DNA of 64,000 bases, from contig JAFEDS010000010.1 of the NCBI GenBank assembly GCA_018241505.1, positions 1 to 64,000 of the forward strand, read 5' to 3'. The position numbers and the translations under genes were made by a program. The notes under the pieces are model-generated. The model did not search any database. It was given only the letters and a program-made list of their open reading frames with translations, and was not told the DNA's origin. The DNA comes from Pseudomonadota bacterium (lineage in GTDB: Bacteria; Pseudomonadota; Gammaproteobacteria; Steroidobacterales; Steroidobacteraceae). Shown here piece after piece: positions 53,657 through 62,738 of this stretch (position 1 is its first letter; each line of letters opens with the position of its first letter).

Positions 53657-56368
53657 TCAAATGCGCGCTGTTTTGTCCAACCCCGCTGTGACCACGCGTT
53701 GGCCATCGGGCGAAAACGCGGCGGAGAACACCGCTTCGGTGTGCCCTGTCAGCACAACGAGCTCCTGCCCTGTTTCCGCATCCCAGATACGAGCCGTCTT
53801 ATCGGTGGAAGTGGTCACCGCACGTCGGCCATCAAAAGAAAATGCGGCACACGTCACTCGCTCCCTGTGCCCCACCAACTGGACGAGGGCCTTACCCGTT
53901 TCCGCATCCCAGATACGAGCGGTTTTGTCGAACGACGAGGTGATGATCCGCTGACCGTCCTGTGAGTACAGCGCACTGCTCATGGCATCTGTATGGCCTA
54001 CCAATTCTCCGAGGCGTTTGCCGACCATGTCCCAGATCCGAACGGTGCGGTCGCTCGAGGCCGTGATGGCTCGCGAGCCATCCCTGGAAAAGACAGCGGA
54101 TTCCACAGTATCCGTGTGCCCCGCCAACAGAAATAGTGGCTGGCCGGTGTTGGAATCCCAGATTCGCGCCGTCCGGTCATAGGCGGCCGTGATGACATTC
54201 TTGCCATCGGCTGAAAAAGTGGCTGCCGCCACAAGCTGCGTGTGACCGCGGAGTTGAACCAGCTCCTTTCCCGTCGAGACATCCCAAATTCGGGCGCTCT
54301 TGTCTCCGGACGCCGTGAGTACGCGCAGACCGTCCGGCGAGAATTCTGCCGACGTCACGCGGTCCGTATGCCCGACCAACCGCTTCACTTCACGCCCCGT
54401 GACAGCGTTCCAGATACGAACAGACTTGTCATACGACGCCGTCACTACGCGGGTCCCATCGGGAGAAAATCCCACACCGGAGATCACCTCGTCGTGACCC
54501 GTCAGCACCTGGAGTTGCTTGCCCGTTGCAACATCCCATATGCGCGCCGTGAGGTCGTACGACCCGGTGACGAGCCGGCGACCATCGCGAGAGAACCCAA
54601 GTGACCGCAGCCGGTCCGTATGACCCTTGAAAACCTGCAGCGCTTGTCCGGTTTTGGCATCCCACAGGCGGGCGGTTTTGTCATACGAGGCCGTGGCAAT
54701 GCGGCTGCCATCCAGGGAAAACACGATTTGTATGAAGTGCGCGCCCGGACCTGCGAGCGTCCTGATCTCCTGGCCGGTCTGCGCATCCCACAGCCGTGCC
54801 GTGTTATCGAACGAGGCCGTGGCAATCAGGCGCCCGTCGGGCGAAATGGCAACCGACCGCACCCGATCCGTATGTCCGGTGATTGCCAGGATCTGCACAT
54901 CCGCGGCACGTGCTTCCTGCAATACATTCAACGCTTCCGGTTGGCCCCCGTCGTGCAACACTTCCAGAATGATGTTAATCGCTCCCGAGACATCACCCTC
55001 GCGCAGGCGCGCGGCGGCGGTCTGAGTCAAGGAGCGGCGGTTGGCTTCCAAGGCATTGTCGCGTTGGCGGGCCGCGATCCTGGCTTCATACGTGGTCGCC
55101 GCCAGGCCGGCCAGTAGAGTGAGCAGAAGGATGGATCCAACACCGATTCCAACCCAATGACGACGAGCAAACTTCAGCGCACGGTAGTGCAGCGTATCGC
55201 GCCGCGCAAGCACTGGGTCCCCCGCCAGATACCGAGCTAAATCTTCCGCAAACGCGTCGACTGTCGTGTATCGGTCCGCCGGTACCTTCTTCAGCGATTT
55301 GAGGACGATCGTGTCGAGGTCACCCTGCAGCGCCGCGGCAAGCTTGCGTACGTTGGTCCCGCGGTTCGCTGCGGCGGCTTCGGTCAACGCCGCGCGGCTC
55401 GGGGGTACCGCATCGGCCTCCAGAATCGCATGCTCCAGCGCGCCGCGCGACTCCGCCTTGAGCCTATAGGGACGCTCGCCGGTCAACAGACCATACAACA
55501 GCACGCCGAGCGAGTAGACATCGGCGGCGGTACTGACCGATTGCCCCAGAATCTGTTCCGGAGCGGCAAAGTCCGGAGTGAGGGCACGGCCGCCGAGTTG
55601 CGTCAGCTCAGTCTCGCGCGACTGCCCGTCGCCCAGCAGCTTGGCAACGCCGAAATCCAGCAGGTGCACCTGGCCATCGTGGCTGACCAGGATGTTGGAC
55701 GATTTGAGATCCCGATGAATGACGAGGTGGCCGTGCGCATACTGCACGGCCGCCAGCACCTGTTGGAACAGGGCGAGTCGTTCGCCGAGCGACAACTTGT
55801 GATCGTCGCAATAGGTTGAGAGTGGAGTACCGACAATGTACTCGAGCGCCAGGTAAGGCTGGCCGTCGTCCGCGATGCCCGCATCCAACAGACGCGCGAT
55901 GTTCGGATGACTCAAGCTCGCCAGGATTTCGCGTTCGCGGGCGAACCGCTCGGCCGTCACCCAGCTCACCAGCGCGGTATGAACCAACTTGAGCGCCACC
56001 TTGAACAAGCCGTCGGTGCGCTCCGCGAGCCAAACACTCCCCATGCCGCCGCGCCCCAGAAGCGCCAACACGCGGTACGACCCAAACTGCCTGCCAACCA
56101 GCGTCGTGTCGGAAGACAACGTCGTATCGGCCGGCACCGACGGCATTTCCTCCAGGAAGTTGTCGGCCGAGTAGGCCACTTGCGCGGTAAACATCCCGCG
56201 CAGAATGGCGGCGGACTTCGGGTCGGTGCGCTCCAGCGTGGCTAGCCAGACCTGCCGGTCGCTGGGAATCATGTCGATGGATTCGTCCAGCAGGGCCGAG
56301 ATTCGAAAGTACGCGTCTGCGCTCAGCCCCTTGAGAAAATCGCCCGCCCCTATGGACTCATCACTCAT
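53657..56368 (-). CDS. Ser/Thr protein kinase with WD40 repeats, cut by an in-frame TGA
   Basis: 903 residues to the TGA. A PknB-like kinase (about 70-340) has the Gly-rich loop LLGRGGMGSVWLAE, the catalytic IHRDLKSSNIL, DFGVAKLL and a later APE in PDFAAPEQIL. One membrane segment (about 410-430: HWVGIGVGSILLLTLLAG) separates it from an extracytoplasmic array of ten WD40 repeats (from about 500), each ending like KTARIWD. The TGA replaces the Trp of repeat 10's final WD, so the tenth repeat is truncated. The full protein would have 14 repeats, two seven-bladed propellers. The kinase half should still be functional. Confidence 0.93.
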   Translation of the reverse strand: MSDESIGAGDFLKGLSADAYFRISALLDESIDMIPSDRQVWLATLERTDPKSAAILRGMFTAQVAYSADNFLEEMPSVPADTTLSSDTTLVGRQFGSYRVLALLGRGGMGSVWLAERTDGLFKVALKLVHTALVSWVTAERFAREREILASLSHPNIARLLDAGIADDGQPYLALEYIVGTPLSTYCDDHKLSLGERLALFQQVLAAVQYAHGHLVIHRDLKSSNILVSHDGQVHLLDFGVAKLLGDGQSRETELTQLGGRALTPDFAAPEQILGQSVSTAADVYSLGVLLYGLLTGERPYRLKAESRGALEHAILEADAVPPSRAALTEAAAANRGTNVRKLAAALQGDLDTIVLKSLKKVPADRYTTVDAFAEDLARYLAGDPVLARRDTLHYRALKFARRHWVGIGVGSILLLTLLAGLAATTYEARIAARQRDNALEANRRSLTQTAAARLREGDVSGAINIILEVLHDGGQPEALNVLQEARAADVQILAITGHTDRVRSVAISPDGRLIATASFDNTARLWDAQTGQEIRTLAGPGAHFIQIVFSLDGSRIATASYDKTARLWDAKTGQALQVFKGHTDRLRSLGFSRDGRRLVTGSYDLTARIWDVATGKQLQVLTGHDEVISGVGFSPDGTRVVTASYDKSVRIWNAVTGREVKRLVGHTDRVTSAEFSPDGLRVLTASGDKSARIWDVSTGKELVQLRGHTQLVAAATFSADGKNVITAAYDRTARIWDSNTGQPLFLLAGHTDTVESAVFSRDGSRAITASSDRTVRIWDMVGKRLGELVGHTDAMSSALYSQDGQRIITSSFDKTARIWDAETGKALVQLVGHRERVTCAAFSFDGRRAVTTSTDKTARIWDAETGQELVVLTGHTEAVFSAAFSPDGQRVVTAGLDKTARI

Positions 56369-56406
56369 CGGGGCAACCCCCGCCGCTGGTGTCCCCCTAT
56401 TGTACC

Positions 56407-57066
56407 CTACTTGGCTGCCGCACCGTTCTCGTGCCCTTTCCAGGCCGGCCCCGAGAACTCCGCCTCAATGGCGAAATCAACATTATCGCTCACGCCCAGG
56501 GTCGATCCCGGCTGCGGCACGCCGAAAGCGATTCCGAACTCAGATCGTTTCAAGCTGCCATGCGCCGAGAAGCCGATGCGCGCATGCGGGTCCATGGGAT
56601 GGCCGATGTAACCCCCGTTGAAGGTCGCATCCAATACAACCGGCTTGGTTACACCGTGCATGGTCATATCACCCGTGATGCGCAGGCCGTTTTTGCCCAC
56701 CGCCTCCACGTGCCTGGATTTATAGGTGATCTGCGGAAATTGCCCGGCGTTCAACCACTGAGCGCCCTGCAGCGAAGCTACAAATCCGGGCGGTGGGTTG
56801 TCCGGGGTGATTGAACTCGGATCGATGATCACCGTCACCTGGTCCGCCGCCGGCTTCGCAGGGTCGAACTGCAGTTGCGCATCGAAGCTGGAGAAGCGCG
56901 CCGTCCAATGGGAGAACCCGAGGTGATTCACCTTGAAAATCAAGCTGGCATGCGGCTTATCGAGAGTGTAGCTACCAGCCGGAATCGGCCCGGTGCCCGC
57001 TTGCGGCACCTCGGCGCTCGCGGCGGTGGCGATCAGGACGGCGGAGGTCATTGCGGTCAACTTCAT
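56407..57066 (-). CDS. YceI-family periplasmic lipid-binding protein
   Basis: 219 residues from the ATG at 57066, with GGAG 7 nt upstream and a signal peptide ending near ASAE. The family's lipocalin-like barrel is clear: SYTLDKPHASLIFKVNHLGF, FDAQLQFDPAKP, and GVTKPVVLDATFNG. Relatives bind polyprenoid-type lipids such as ubiquinone precursors in the periplasm. The downstream kinase gene begins 39 nt after its stop on the same strand and may be cotranscribed. Function is by family. Confidence 0.93.
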   Translation of the reverse strand: MKLTAMTSAVLIATAASAEVPQAGTGPIPAGSYTLDKPHASLIFKVNHLGFSHWTARFSSFDAQLQFDPAKPAADQVTVIIDPSSITPDNPPPGFVASLQGAQWLNAGQFPQITYKSRHVEAVGKNGLRITGDMTMHGVTKPVVLDATFNGGYIGHPMDPHARIGFSAHGSLKRSEFGIAFGVPQPGSTLGVSDNVDFAIEAEFSGPAWKGHENGAAAK

Positions 57067-57189
57067 TGCGGGTCTCCGTAATAGGTGCCCAAAGGACGCC
57101 CACGGAGCCCGCCATCCGACACTCACTTCATTAATTTACGCGACCGGGGAAGCGGTTACACTCGCGTTTTTTGAGCGGGATCGGAATTT

Positions 57190-59349
57190 ATGAGTTACGA
57201 CAAGCGCGCCGGCCTCAGCGTGGCTCAGTCCCTGCTGAGCCTGATTGAGCAGGAAGTCCTGCCGGGCACGGGGATCGATGCCACCACGGTGTGGAATGGA
57301 TTCGCCGCACTGGTGCGGCAACTCGCGCCCCGCAACGCCCATTTGCTGGAAAGGCGCGATGCCCTGCAGGCGAAGATCGACGATGCCTACACGGGGCGCG
57401 ACGGCGAGCCGCAAGATGCCAACAGGCAGCGCAAGCTGCTGCGTGAAATCGGTTACCTCGTGGCTGAGCCGGCGCCTTTCCGCATCGAAACCGGGAATGT
57501 CGATGTCGAGCTCAGTGAAATCGCCGGTCCGCAGCTCGTCGTGCCGGTCACAAACCCCCGTTATGTGCTCAATGCCGCCAACGCGCGCTGGGGTAGCGTT
57601 TATGACGCGCTCTACGGAACCGATGCGATTGCCGAAGACGACGGCGCCACGCGTGGCGGGCAATACAATCCGGTTCGCGGGGCGAAAATCATTGCGCGCG
57701 GCAAGCAGATTTTAGACCGGGTCGCGCCGCTCGCTCGCGGCGAGCACCGGCAGGTCACGCGATATTTCATTGCCGGCGACCACCTGAATGTCACTCTGGG
57801 TGACGAAACGATGGGCCTGGCGGATCCGGCGAAGTTGGTGGGCTACCTGGGATCCGCCGCCTCGCCGCAGGCCATTCTGCTGCGCCACCATGGCCTGCAC
57901 GTCGAGATCCGGATCGATCGCGATCATCCGGTGGGCAAGGCGGACACCGCCGGCATATCAGACATTGTGCTGGAATCCGCCATCAGCACCATTGTCGACT
58001 TCGAGGATTCCGTGGCAACCGTGGACGCGGCCGACAAGACGGCGGCCTATCGCACCTGGCTCGGCCTGATGAAAGGCACACTGGCGGCCGAGTTCGAGAA
58101 GGGCAGCCGCAAAATGACCCGGCAGCTCAATCCGGACCGCGAATTTCAAACGCCGCAAGGGGGGAGCCTCACTCTGCCGGGGCGCTCGCTCCTGCTGGTC
58201 CGAAATGTCGGACTCCACATGTATACGGATGCGGTGTTGGATGAGCACGGCAAACAGATCCCCGAAGGGATGTTGGATGCCCTCGTCACATCCCTGATTG
58301 CCGTTCACGACCTGCGCGCCCGGGGGCCGATCCGCAACAGCCGCACCGGCTCGGTCTATATTGTGAAGCCCAAGTTGCATGGACCGGAGGAGACCGCGTT
58401 TGCAATCCAGATCATGGAGGAAATCGAGAAGCTCTTGGGACTGGCGCGCAATACGCTGAAAATCGGCCTGATGGACGAGGAGCGCCGTACGAGCGCCAAT
58501 CTGGCCGCCTGCATTCACGCCGCGCGTGAGCGGTTGGTATTCATCAACACGGGCTTCCTGGATCGGACTGGCGATGAGATCCACACAGCCATGCACGCGG
58601 GGCCGGTCGTGCGCAAAGCCGAGATGCGAACCGCGAAATGGCTGCTCGCCTACGAGCGGCGCAACGTGCAGATCGGCCTCGCCTGTGGCCTGCATCGAAA
58701 AGCTCAGATCGGCAAAGGCATGTGGGCAGCACCTGACCGGATGGCCGCGATGTGCGAACAAAAGATCGCACATCCCCTGGCAGGCGCGAACACCGCATGG
58801 GTTCCCTCACCTACTGCGGCCACGCTGCATGCACTCCACTATCTCGAAGTTGACGTGTTTGCGCGGCAGAAGACCTTGCTGAGCGAAACCCCGGACGACG
58901 GTCTGTTGGAGCTGCTGACGCCGCCGCTTGCCACCCGGACCTATGGGCCGGCCGAGGTCCGCGAAGAGTTGGATAACAACGTCCAGGGGATCCTGGGCTA
59001 TGTCGTCAGATGGGTCGACCAGGGCGTGGGCTGCTCAAAGGTACCGGACATTCACGATGTCGGCCTGATGGAGGACCGTGCCACATTGCGCATCTCATCC
59101 CAACACATTGCGAACTGGCTGCAACATGGCCTCATAACCGCGGATGAAGTGCGCAGCTCGCTGGCGCGGATGGCGCCGATTGTCGACCAACAGAACCGCG
59201 GCGACAGCGCCTATCGGGCCATGGCACCGGCGCTGAACGGCGCGGCTTTCGCTGCCGCCAGCGCCCTGATTTTCGAAGGCGCCGCCCAGCCCAATGGCTA
59301 CACGGAATTTATTCTGCAGCGCTTCCGGGTAACGGCGAAGGGCCTTTAG
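57190..59349 (+). CDS. glcB: malate synthase G
   Basis: 719 residues, the usual length for the monomeric malate synthase G. It condenses glyoxylate and acetyl-CoA to malate for the glyoxylate cycle and growth on two-carbon compounds. Family signatures include VDFEDSVATVDAADK, SVYIVKPKLHGPEE, GLMDEERRTSANL and AAPDRMAAMCEQKI; the catalytic Arg and Asp/Glu metal residues appear intact. The ATG at 57190 is the only plausible start. The exonuclease III gene starts 4 nt after its stop. Confidence 0.97.
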   Translation: MSYDKRAGLSVAQSLLSLIEQEVLPGTGIDATTVWNGFAALVRQLAPRNAHLLERRDALQAKIDDAYTGRDGEPQDANRQRKLLREIGYLVAEPAPFRIETGNVDVELSEIAGPQLVVPVTNPRYVLNAANARWGSVYDALYGTDAIAEDDGATRGGQYNPVRGAKIIARGKQILDRVAPLARGEHRQVTRYFIAGDHLNVTLGDETMGLADPAKLVGYLGSAASPQAILLRHHGLHVEIRIDRDHPVGKADTAGISDIVLESAISTIVDFEDSVATVDAADKTAAYRTWLGLMKGTLAAEFEKGSRKMTRQLNPDREFQTPQGGSLTLPGRSLLLVRNVGLHMYTDAVLDEHGKQIPEGMLDALVTSLIAVHDLRARGPIRNSRTGSVYIVKPKLHGPEETAFAIQIMEEIEKLLGLARNTLKIGLMDEERRTSANLAACIHAARERLVFINTGFLDRTGDEIHTAMHAGPVVRKAEMRTAKWLLAYERRNVQIGLACGLHRKAQIGKGMWAAPDRMAAMCEQKIAHPLAGANTAWVPSPTAATLHALHYLEVDVFARQKTLLSETPDDGLLELLTPPLATRTYGPAEVREELDNNVQGILGYVVRWVDQGVGCSKVPDIHDVGLMEDRATLRISSQHIANWLQHGLITADEVRSSLARMAPIVDQQNRGDSAYRAMAPALNGAAFAAASALIFEGAAQPNGYTEFILQRFRVTAKGL

Positions 59350-59353
59350 ATTC

Positions 59354-60130
59354 ATGAAGCTGGTGACCTACAACGTCAACGGAATCGGTGCGCGGCTGCC
59401 GAATTTTCTGCGCTGGCTGAGCGAGACTGCGCCCGACATCGTGTGCCTGCAGGAACTGAAGGCACCGCAGGAAAAATTTCCAGAAAGCGCCATTCGCGAG
59501 GCCGGCTACGGTGTCATCTGGCACGGCCAGAAGAGCTGGAACGGCGTGGCCATCCTCGCCCGGGGCAAGGACGACCCGGTGGAAATCCGGCGCGTACTGC
59601 CGGATGACCCCGAAGATCTCCAGAGCCGCTACATCGAGGCCAACGTGCGCGGGCTGTTGGTGGGTTGCCTGTACCTGCCCAACGGCAATCCCGCTCCGGG
59701 GCCGAAATTCGATTACAAGCTGCGCTGGATGGAGCGTTTCATCAAGCACGCCGCCGAGCTCGCTTCGAGCACCGAACCGGTGATCCTGGCAGGCGACTTC
59801 AATGTGATTCCAACCGAACGCGATGTCTACAAACCGGAGCGCTGGGTCGACGACGCCCTGTTCCGCGTCGAAACGCGCGAAGCCTTCGGCCGCCTGATGC
59901 AACAAGGCTGGACCGACTCGTTACGTACCATCCATCCTGACGCGACCATCTTCACTTTCTGGGACTACTTTCGTAACGCCTACGGCCGTGATGCCGGATT
60001 GCGTATCGATCATCTGCTGTTGAATAAAACACTGCGCGGTCGATTGGTCAGCGCCGGCGTCGATCGCGCGGTACGCGGCTGGGAAAAGGCCAGTGACCAC
60101 GCACCAACCTGGGTCGAGCTTCGTGACTAA
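59354..60130 (+). CDS. xth: exodeoxyribonuclease III
   Basis: 258 residues. It is an AP endonuclease and 3'-5' exonuclease of base-excision repair. The EEP-fold motifs are complete: YNVNG (Asn), LQELKAPQEKFP (Glu), YLPNGNP, AGDFNVIPTERD (Asp/Asn), the catalytic Asp in LRIDHLLLN and SDHAPTWVEL (Asp-His). Four nt separate it from glcB, so the two are probably cotranscribed, though their functions differ. The next gene starts within its last codons. Confidence 0.96.
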   Translation: MKLVTYNVNGIGARLPNFLRWLSETAPDIVCLQELKAPQEKFPESAIREAGYGVIWHGQKSWNGVAILARGKDDPVEIRRVLPDDPEDLQSRYIEANVRGLLVGCLYLPNGNPAPGPKFDYKLRWMERFIKHAAELASSTEPVILAGDFNVIPTERDVYKPERWVDDALFRVETREAFGRLMQQGWTDSLRTIHPDATIFTFWDYFRNAYGRDAGLRIDHLLLNKTLRGRLVSAGVDRAVRGWEKASDHAPTWVELRD

Positions 60131-60824
60131 GAATTCATTTGGACAACCCGTCGGGCCGGACGTCTTGGGCTGGACTGCGCGGCCGCGCCCGCCGCGGACC
60201 GACATGCTCGGCCGGTATTGCCGGCTCGAGCCAGTCAACACTGAGCGGCACGCACAGGAGTTGTTTTCCGCTTACCAGCAGGCACCCGACGGCCGCGACT
60301 GGACGTATCTCTTTCACGATCGGCCCGACACGCCGCAGGCATTCAATGCCTATCTGGCCAAGCTGGAGGCGAGCACGGATCCGCTGCACTTCACGATCAT
60401 CGACACGTCGGCAAGCAAGGCGGTCGGCACTGCAGCGCTGATGCGCATCGAGCCGGCGCATGGGGTCATCGAGGTCGGCAGCATCGCCTTCTCGTCGCTG
60501 TTGAAGCAAACACGCGCGGCGACGGAATCCATGTTCCTCATGATGCGCCGGGCATTCGATGAGCTAGGCTACCGCCGCTACGAATGGAAATGTGACAGCT
60601 TGAACGCGCCCTCCCGGGCAGCCGCCGAGCGCTACGGATTCACGTTCGAGGGGATCTTCAGACAGGCCATTGTCTATAAGGGGCGCAGCCGGGATACCGC
60701 GTGGTATTCCATCATCGACTCCGAATGGCCGCGCGTCCGGGGGGCTTTTGACGCGTGGCTGGACCCAGCCAACTTCAGTGCGGACGGTCGTCAGAAGCGA
60801 CGACTTTCAGACCTTCGGAGCTGA
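60123..60824 (+). CDS. GNAT-family acetyltransferase (RimJ/RimL-like)
   Basis: 233 residues from the GTG at 60123, which overlaps the exonuclease III stop by 8 nt; a GTG at 60093 lies further inside that gene. The Acetyltransf_3 fold is clear: WTARPRPPRTDMLGRY at the N-terminus, HFTIIDTSASKAVGTAALMR, and the acetyl-CoA/alpha-amino region SLNAPSRAAAERYGFTFEG. Relatives acetylate ribosomal protein N-termini or antibiotics and peptides. The substrate is not assigned. Likely the third gene of the glcB transcript. Confidence 0.9.
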   Translation: MTKNSFGQPVGPDVLGWTARPRPPRTDMLGRYCRLEPVNTERHAQELFSAYQQAPDGRDWTYLFHDRPDTPQAFNAYLAKLEASTDPLHFTIIDTSASKAVGTAALMRIEPAHGVIEVGSIAFSSLLKQTRAATESMFLMMRRAFDELGYRRYEWKCDSLNAPSRAAAERYGFTFEGIFRQAIVYKGRSRDTAWYSIIDSEWPRVRGAFDAWLDPANFSADGRQKRRLSDLRS

Positions 60825-60853
60825 CGCGCAACTACACGTCCTAACCCGCGCGT

Positions 60854-61258
60854 CTACTTGCGAGTCGACCGGTCCTTCTGCCACTTCTCCAACTGCTCGA
60901 GCTCGTCGACCGTCGACGTATCCGCGTCGCTCGGCCCCTTGGGCGAGGACGCATCGTGCTTCCCGAGCGAATGCCCCAGGGCACGCTGAAGCTTCGAAGC
61001 GGCGCCTTCGATCGCCTCGAGGACCGTCGGGGCTTCATGCGACGCCGCAACCGGCGCAATGCCGGCCGGACGGGCTTCCATTACGCAGCGCTTGTCCTTG
61101 GCGCCATGCTTGCCGCCCGCGGCATCACTCAAGAACACCTCGACCCGCGTGATCCTGCCCACGAAGCGGTCCAATTCCGCCTCGACAATATATTGGACAC
61201 GCTCCGCGACCGATTCGCCGCCGTGAATGTGGTGATCCGATTTGACCAGAACTTGCAT
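60854..61258 (-). CDS. HPF/RaiA-family ribosome-associated protein
   Basis: 134 residues from the ATG at 61258, with AAGGAGAC about 4 nt upstream. The core (about 1-100) follows the beta-alpha-beta-beta-beta-alpha plan of hibernation promotion factors: QVLVKSDHHIHGGESVAERV, RVEVFLSDAAGGKHGAKDKR and a final amphipathic helix. A charged tail of about 30 residues (DELEQLEKWQKDRS) replaces the long HPF C-terminal domain. It may bind and silence ribosomes in stress, or act on ribosomes otherwise; the family link is moderate. It is divergent from bluB. Confidence 0.85.
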   Translation of the reverse strand: MQVLVKSDHHIHGGESVAERVQYIVEAELDRFVGRITRVEVFLSDAAGGKHGAKDKRCVMEARPAGIAPVAASHEAPTVLEAIEGAASKLQRALGHSLGKHDASSPKGPSDADTSTVDELEQLEKWQKDRSTRK

Positions 61259-61377
61259 CGCGTCTCCTTCATTTGGCGCGGCACTGGCCGCGCGGAGCCC
61301 GGGTACTGTCATGCCCGCACCCCACGATCATCGGGGTCGAGGTAGAGTGACGCAAGGGCAACAGGCAGCGGGGCGGT

Positions 61378-62004
61378 ATGGCGGATTTCACGGAGCAGGA
61401 AATTGCAGCGATCTATCGGGTTGTCGCATTGCGCCGGGACATGCGGCACTTTCTCCCCGACCCGCTGGACGAGGCGCTCGTCGAACGCCTGTTGCGTGCC
61501 GCACATCTCGCTCCGAGCGTCGGATTCATGCAACCGTGGCGCTTCATTCGAGTCCGCAGCCCCGATGTCCGCAATCGGATTCACGCCATCGTCGATGCCG
61601 AGCGCCGGCAGACAGCGGCCGCCCTGGGTGAACGTGAAGATGAGTTCATGCGACTGAAGGTGGAAGGAATCCGCGAATGTGCGGAAGTGCTGGTAGTCGC
61701 ACTGACTCACGATCGCGAGCGACACGTGTTCGGACGCCGGACCCTGCCGGAGATGGACCTCGCGTCCGTGGCGTGCGCCATCCAAAACCTTTGGCTGGTA
61801 GCGCGCGCCGAAGGTGTTGGAATGGGATGGGTATCGATGTTTGATCCGCAGCAGCTTGCGCAACTGCTGAGTCTGCCCGCGGGCAGCCGGCCGATTGCGG
61901 TTCTATGCCTCGGGCACGTACCCGAGTTCTACAAGAAGCCCATGTTGGAGGAAACCAACTGGGCGCCGCGCCTCAACCTCCACAACCTCGTCACGGTCAT
62001 CTGA
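61378..62004 (+). CDS. bluB: 5,6-dimethylbenzimidazole synthase BluB
   Basis: 208 residues. BluB destroys reduced FMN with oxygen to make the lower ligand of cobalamin. It has the nitroreductase fold with the BluB-specific features RRDMRHFLPDPLDEAL, HLAPSVGFMQPWRFI, DLASVACAIQNLWL and EGVGMGWVSMFDPQ. No other cobalamin genes are in the window, so the step may serve imported cobinamide or a distant biosynthetic locus. It overlaps the convergent nitroreductase gene by 8 nt. Confidence 0.95.
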   Translation: MADFTEQEIAAIYRVVALRRDMRHFLPDPLDEALVERLLRAAHLAPSVGFMQPWRFIRVRSPDVRNRIHAIVDAERRQTAAALGEREDEFMRLKVEGIRECAEVLVVALTHDRERHVFGRRTLPEMDLASVACAIQNLWLVARAEGVGMGWVSMFDPQQLAQLLSLPAGSRPIAVLCLGHVPEFYKKPMLEETNWAPRLNLHNLVTVI

Positions 62005-62671
62005 ACCCGCGCAACTGCGCAAACTCAGCCACTTCCGCACGCTCCGACCGCAGGGAATTCACCGCCGCGGCCGGATCCGCAATCCCCAACGCCATGCCGC
62101 AATAGATCATCTCGTCCGCCGCGAGATTGAAGTGGACCTTGAGCGGCGCACGCAGCGCCGACCACGACTCCTGCATACACGAGCCAACGCCCCGCTCCGT
62201 CGCCGCGAGCGCAATCGATTGAATCAACATGCCCAGATGCGCCCACTGCGCGTGTCCCATGCGCTCCTCGATCACAAAGAACAAGCCCACGGGCGCTCCA
62301 AAAAACTGGTAGTTCCGGGCCCATTGGGCCAGGCGTCCCTGGCGGTCGCTGCGGGGGATCCCCAGCAGCGCGTACATGTCCTCGCCGAGCTTGTAGCGCC
62401 GGGTCCGGTAGGGCTCCCAGAGATTGGGCGGGTAGACCGGCCGGTCGTCGCTCGAATCCGGTGCATAGGTCGCCGCCGACTCGGACGCGAGCCGGACGAC
62501 GGCATCCCGAGCCTCGCCGGCGACCGCAATGACGCGCCAGGCTTGCAGATTTCCACCCGACGGTGACCACCTGGCTGCCTCCAGGATGTCGCGCACCTGG
62601 CGCTCAGCCAGGGGGTCCGGCAGGAACTGCCTGATGGATATGCGTTTTTTGAGCGCTTCTGTCACCGTCAT
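61997..62671 (-). CDS. nitroreductase-family flavoprotein
   Basis: 224 residues from the ATG at 62671, with GGAGG upstream; the extension to 62851 enters ilvE. The FMN-binding nitroreductase fold is clear: KKRISIRQFLPDPLAERQ, ARWSPSGGNLQAWRVI, QWAHLGMLIQSIALAATERG and the C-terminal MALGIAD. Members reduce nitroaromatics, quinones or enones with NAD(P)H. The substrate is unknown. It is the same fold as BluB, its convergent neighbour, but not a paralogue of similar specificity. Confidence 0.92.
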   Translation of the reverse strand: MTVTEALKKRISIRQFLPDPLAERQVRDILEAARWSPSGGNLQAWRVIAVAGEARDAVVRLASESAATYAPDSSDDRPVYPPNLWEPYRTRRYKLGEDMYALLGIPRSDRQGRLAQWARNYQFFGAPVGLFFVIEERMGHAQWAHLGMLIQSIALAATERGVGSCMQESWSALRAPLKVHFNLAADEMIYCGMALGIADPAAAVNSLRSERAEVAEFAQLRGFR

Positions 62672-62738
62672 TTTCAGCCTGCCTCCCGAACCTACTCGCT
62701 GGTAGGATACCGGGGGTAGCAACGAACGGAAGACCACG

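Noticed and set aside
53606-53659. A frameshift as the cause of the split kinase gene
   Set aside because: Both segments are in the same frame and the intervening codons continue the WD40 repeat, so it is a nonsense codon, not an indel.
53657-53659. Selenocysteine insertion at the TGA
   Set aside because: The position is a structural Trp in other repeats and no SECIS-like hairpin directly follows.
61259-61377. Cobalamin riboswitch upstream of bluB
   Set aside because: The gap to the HPF gene is only 119 bp and no conserved B12-box-like sequence is visible.
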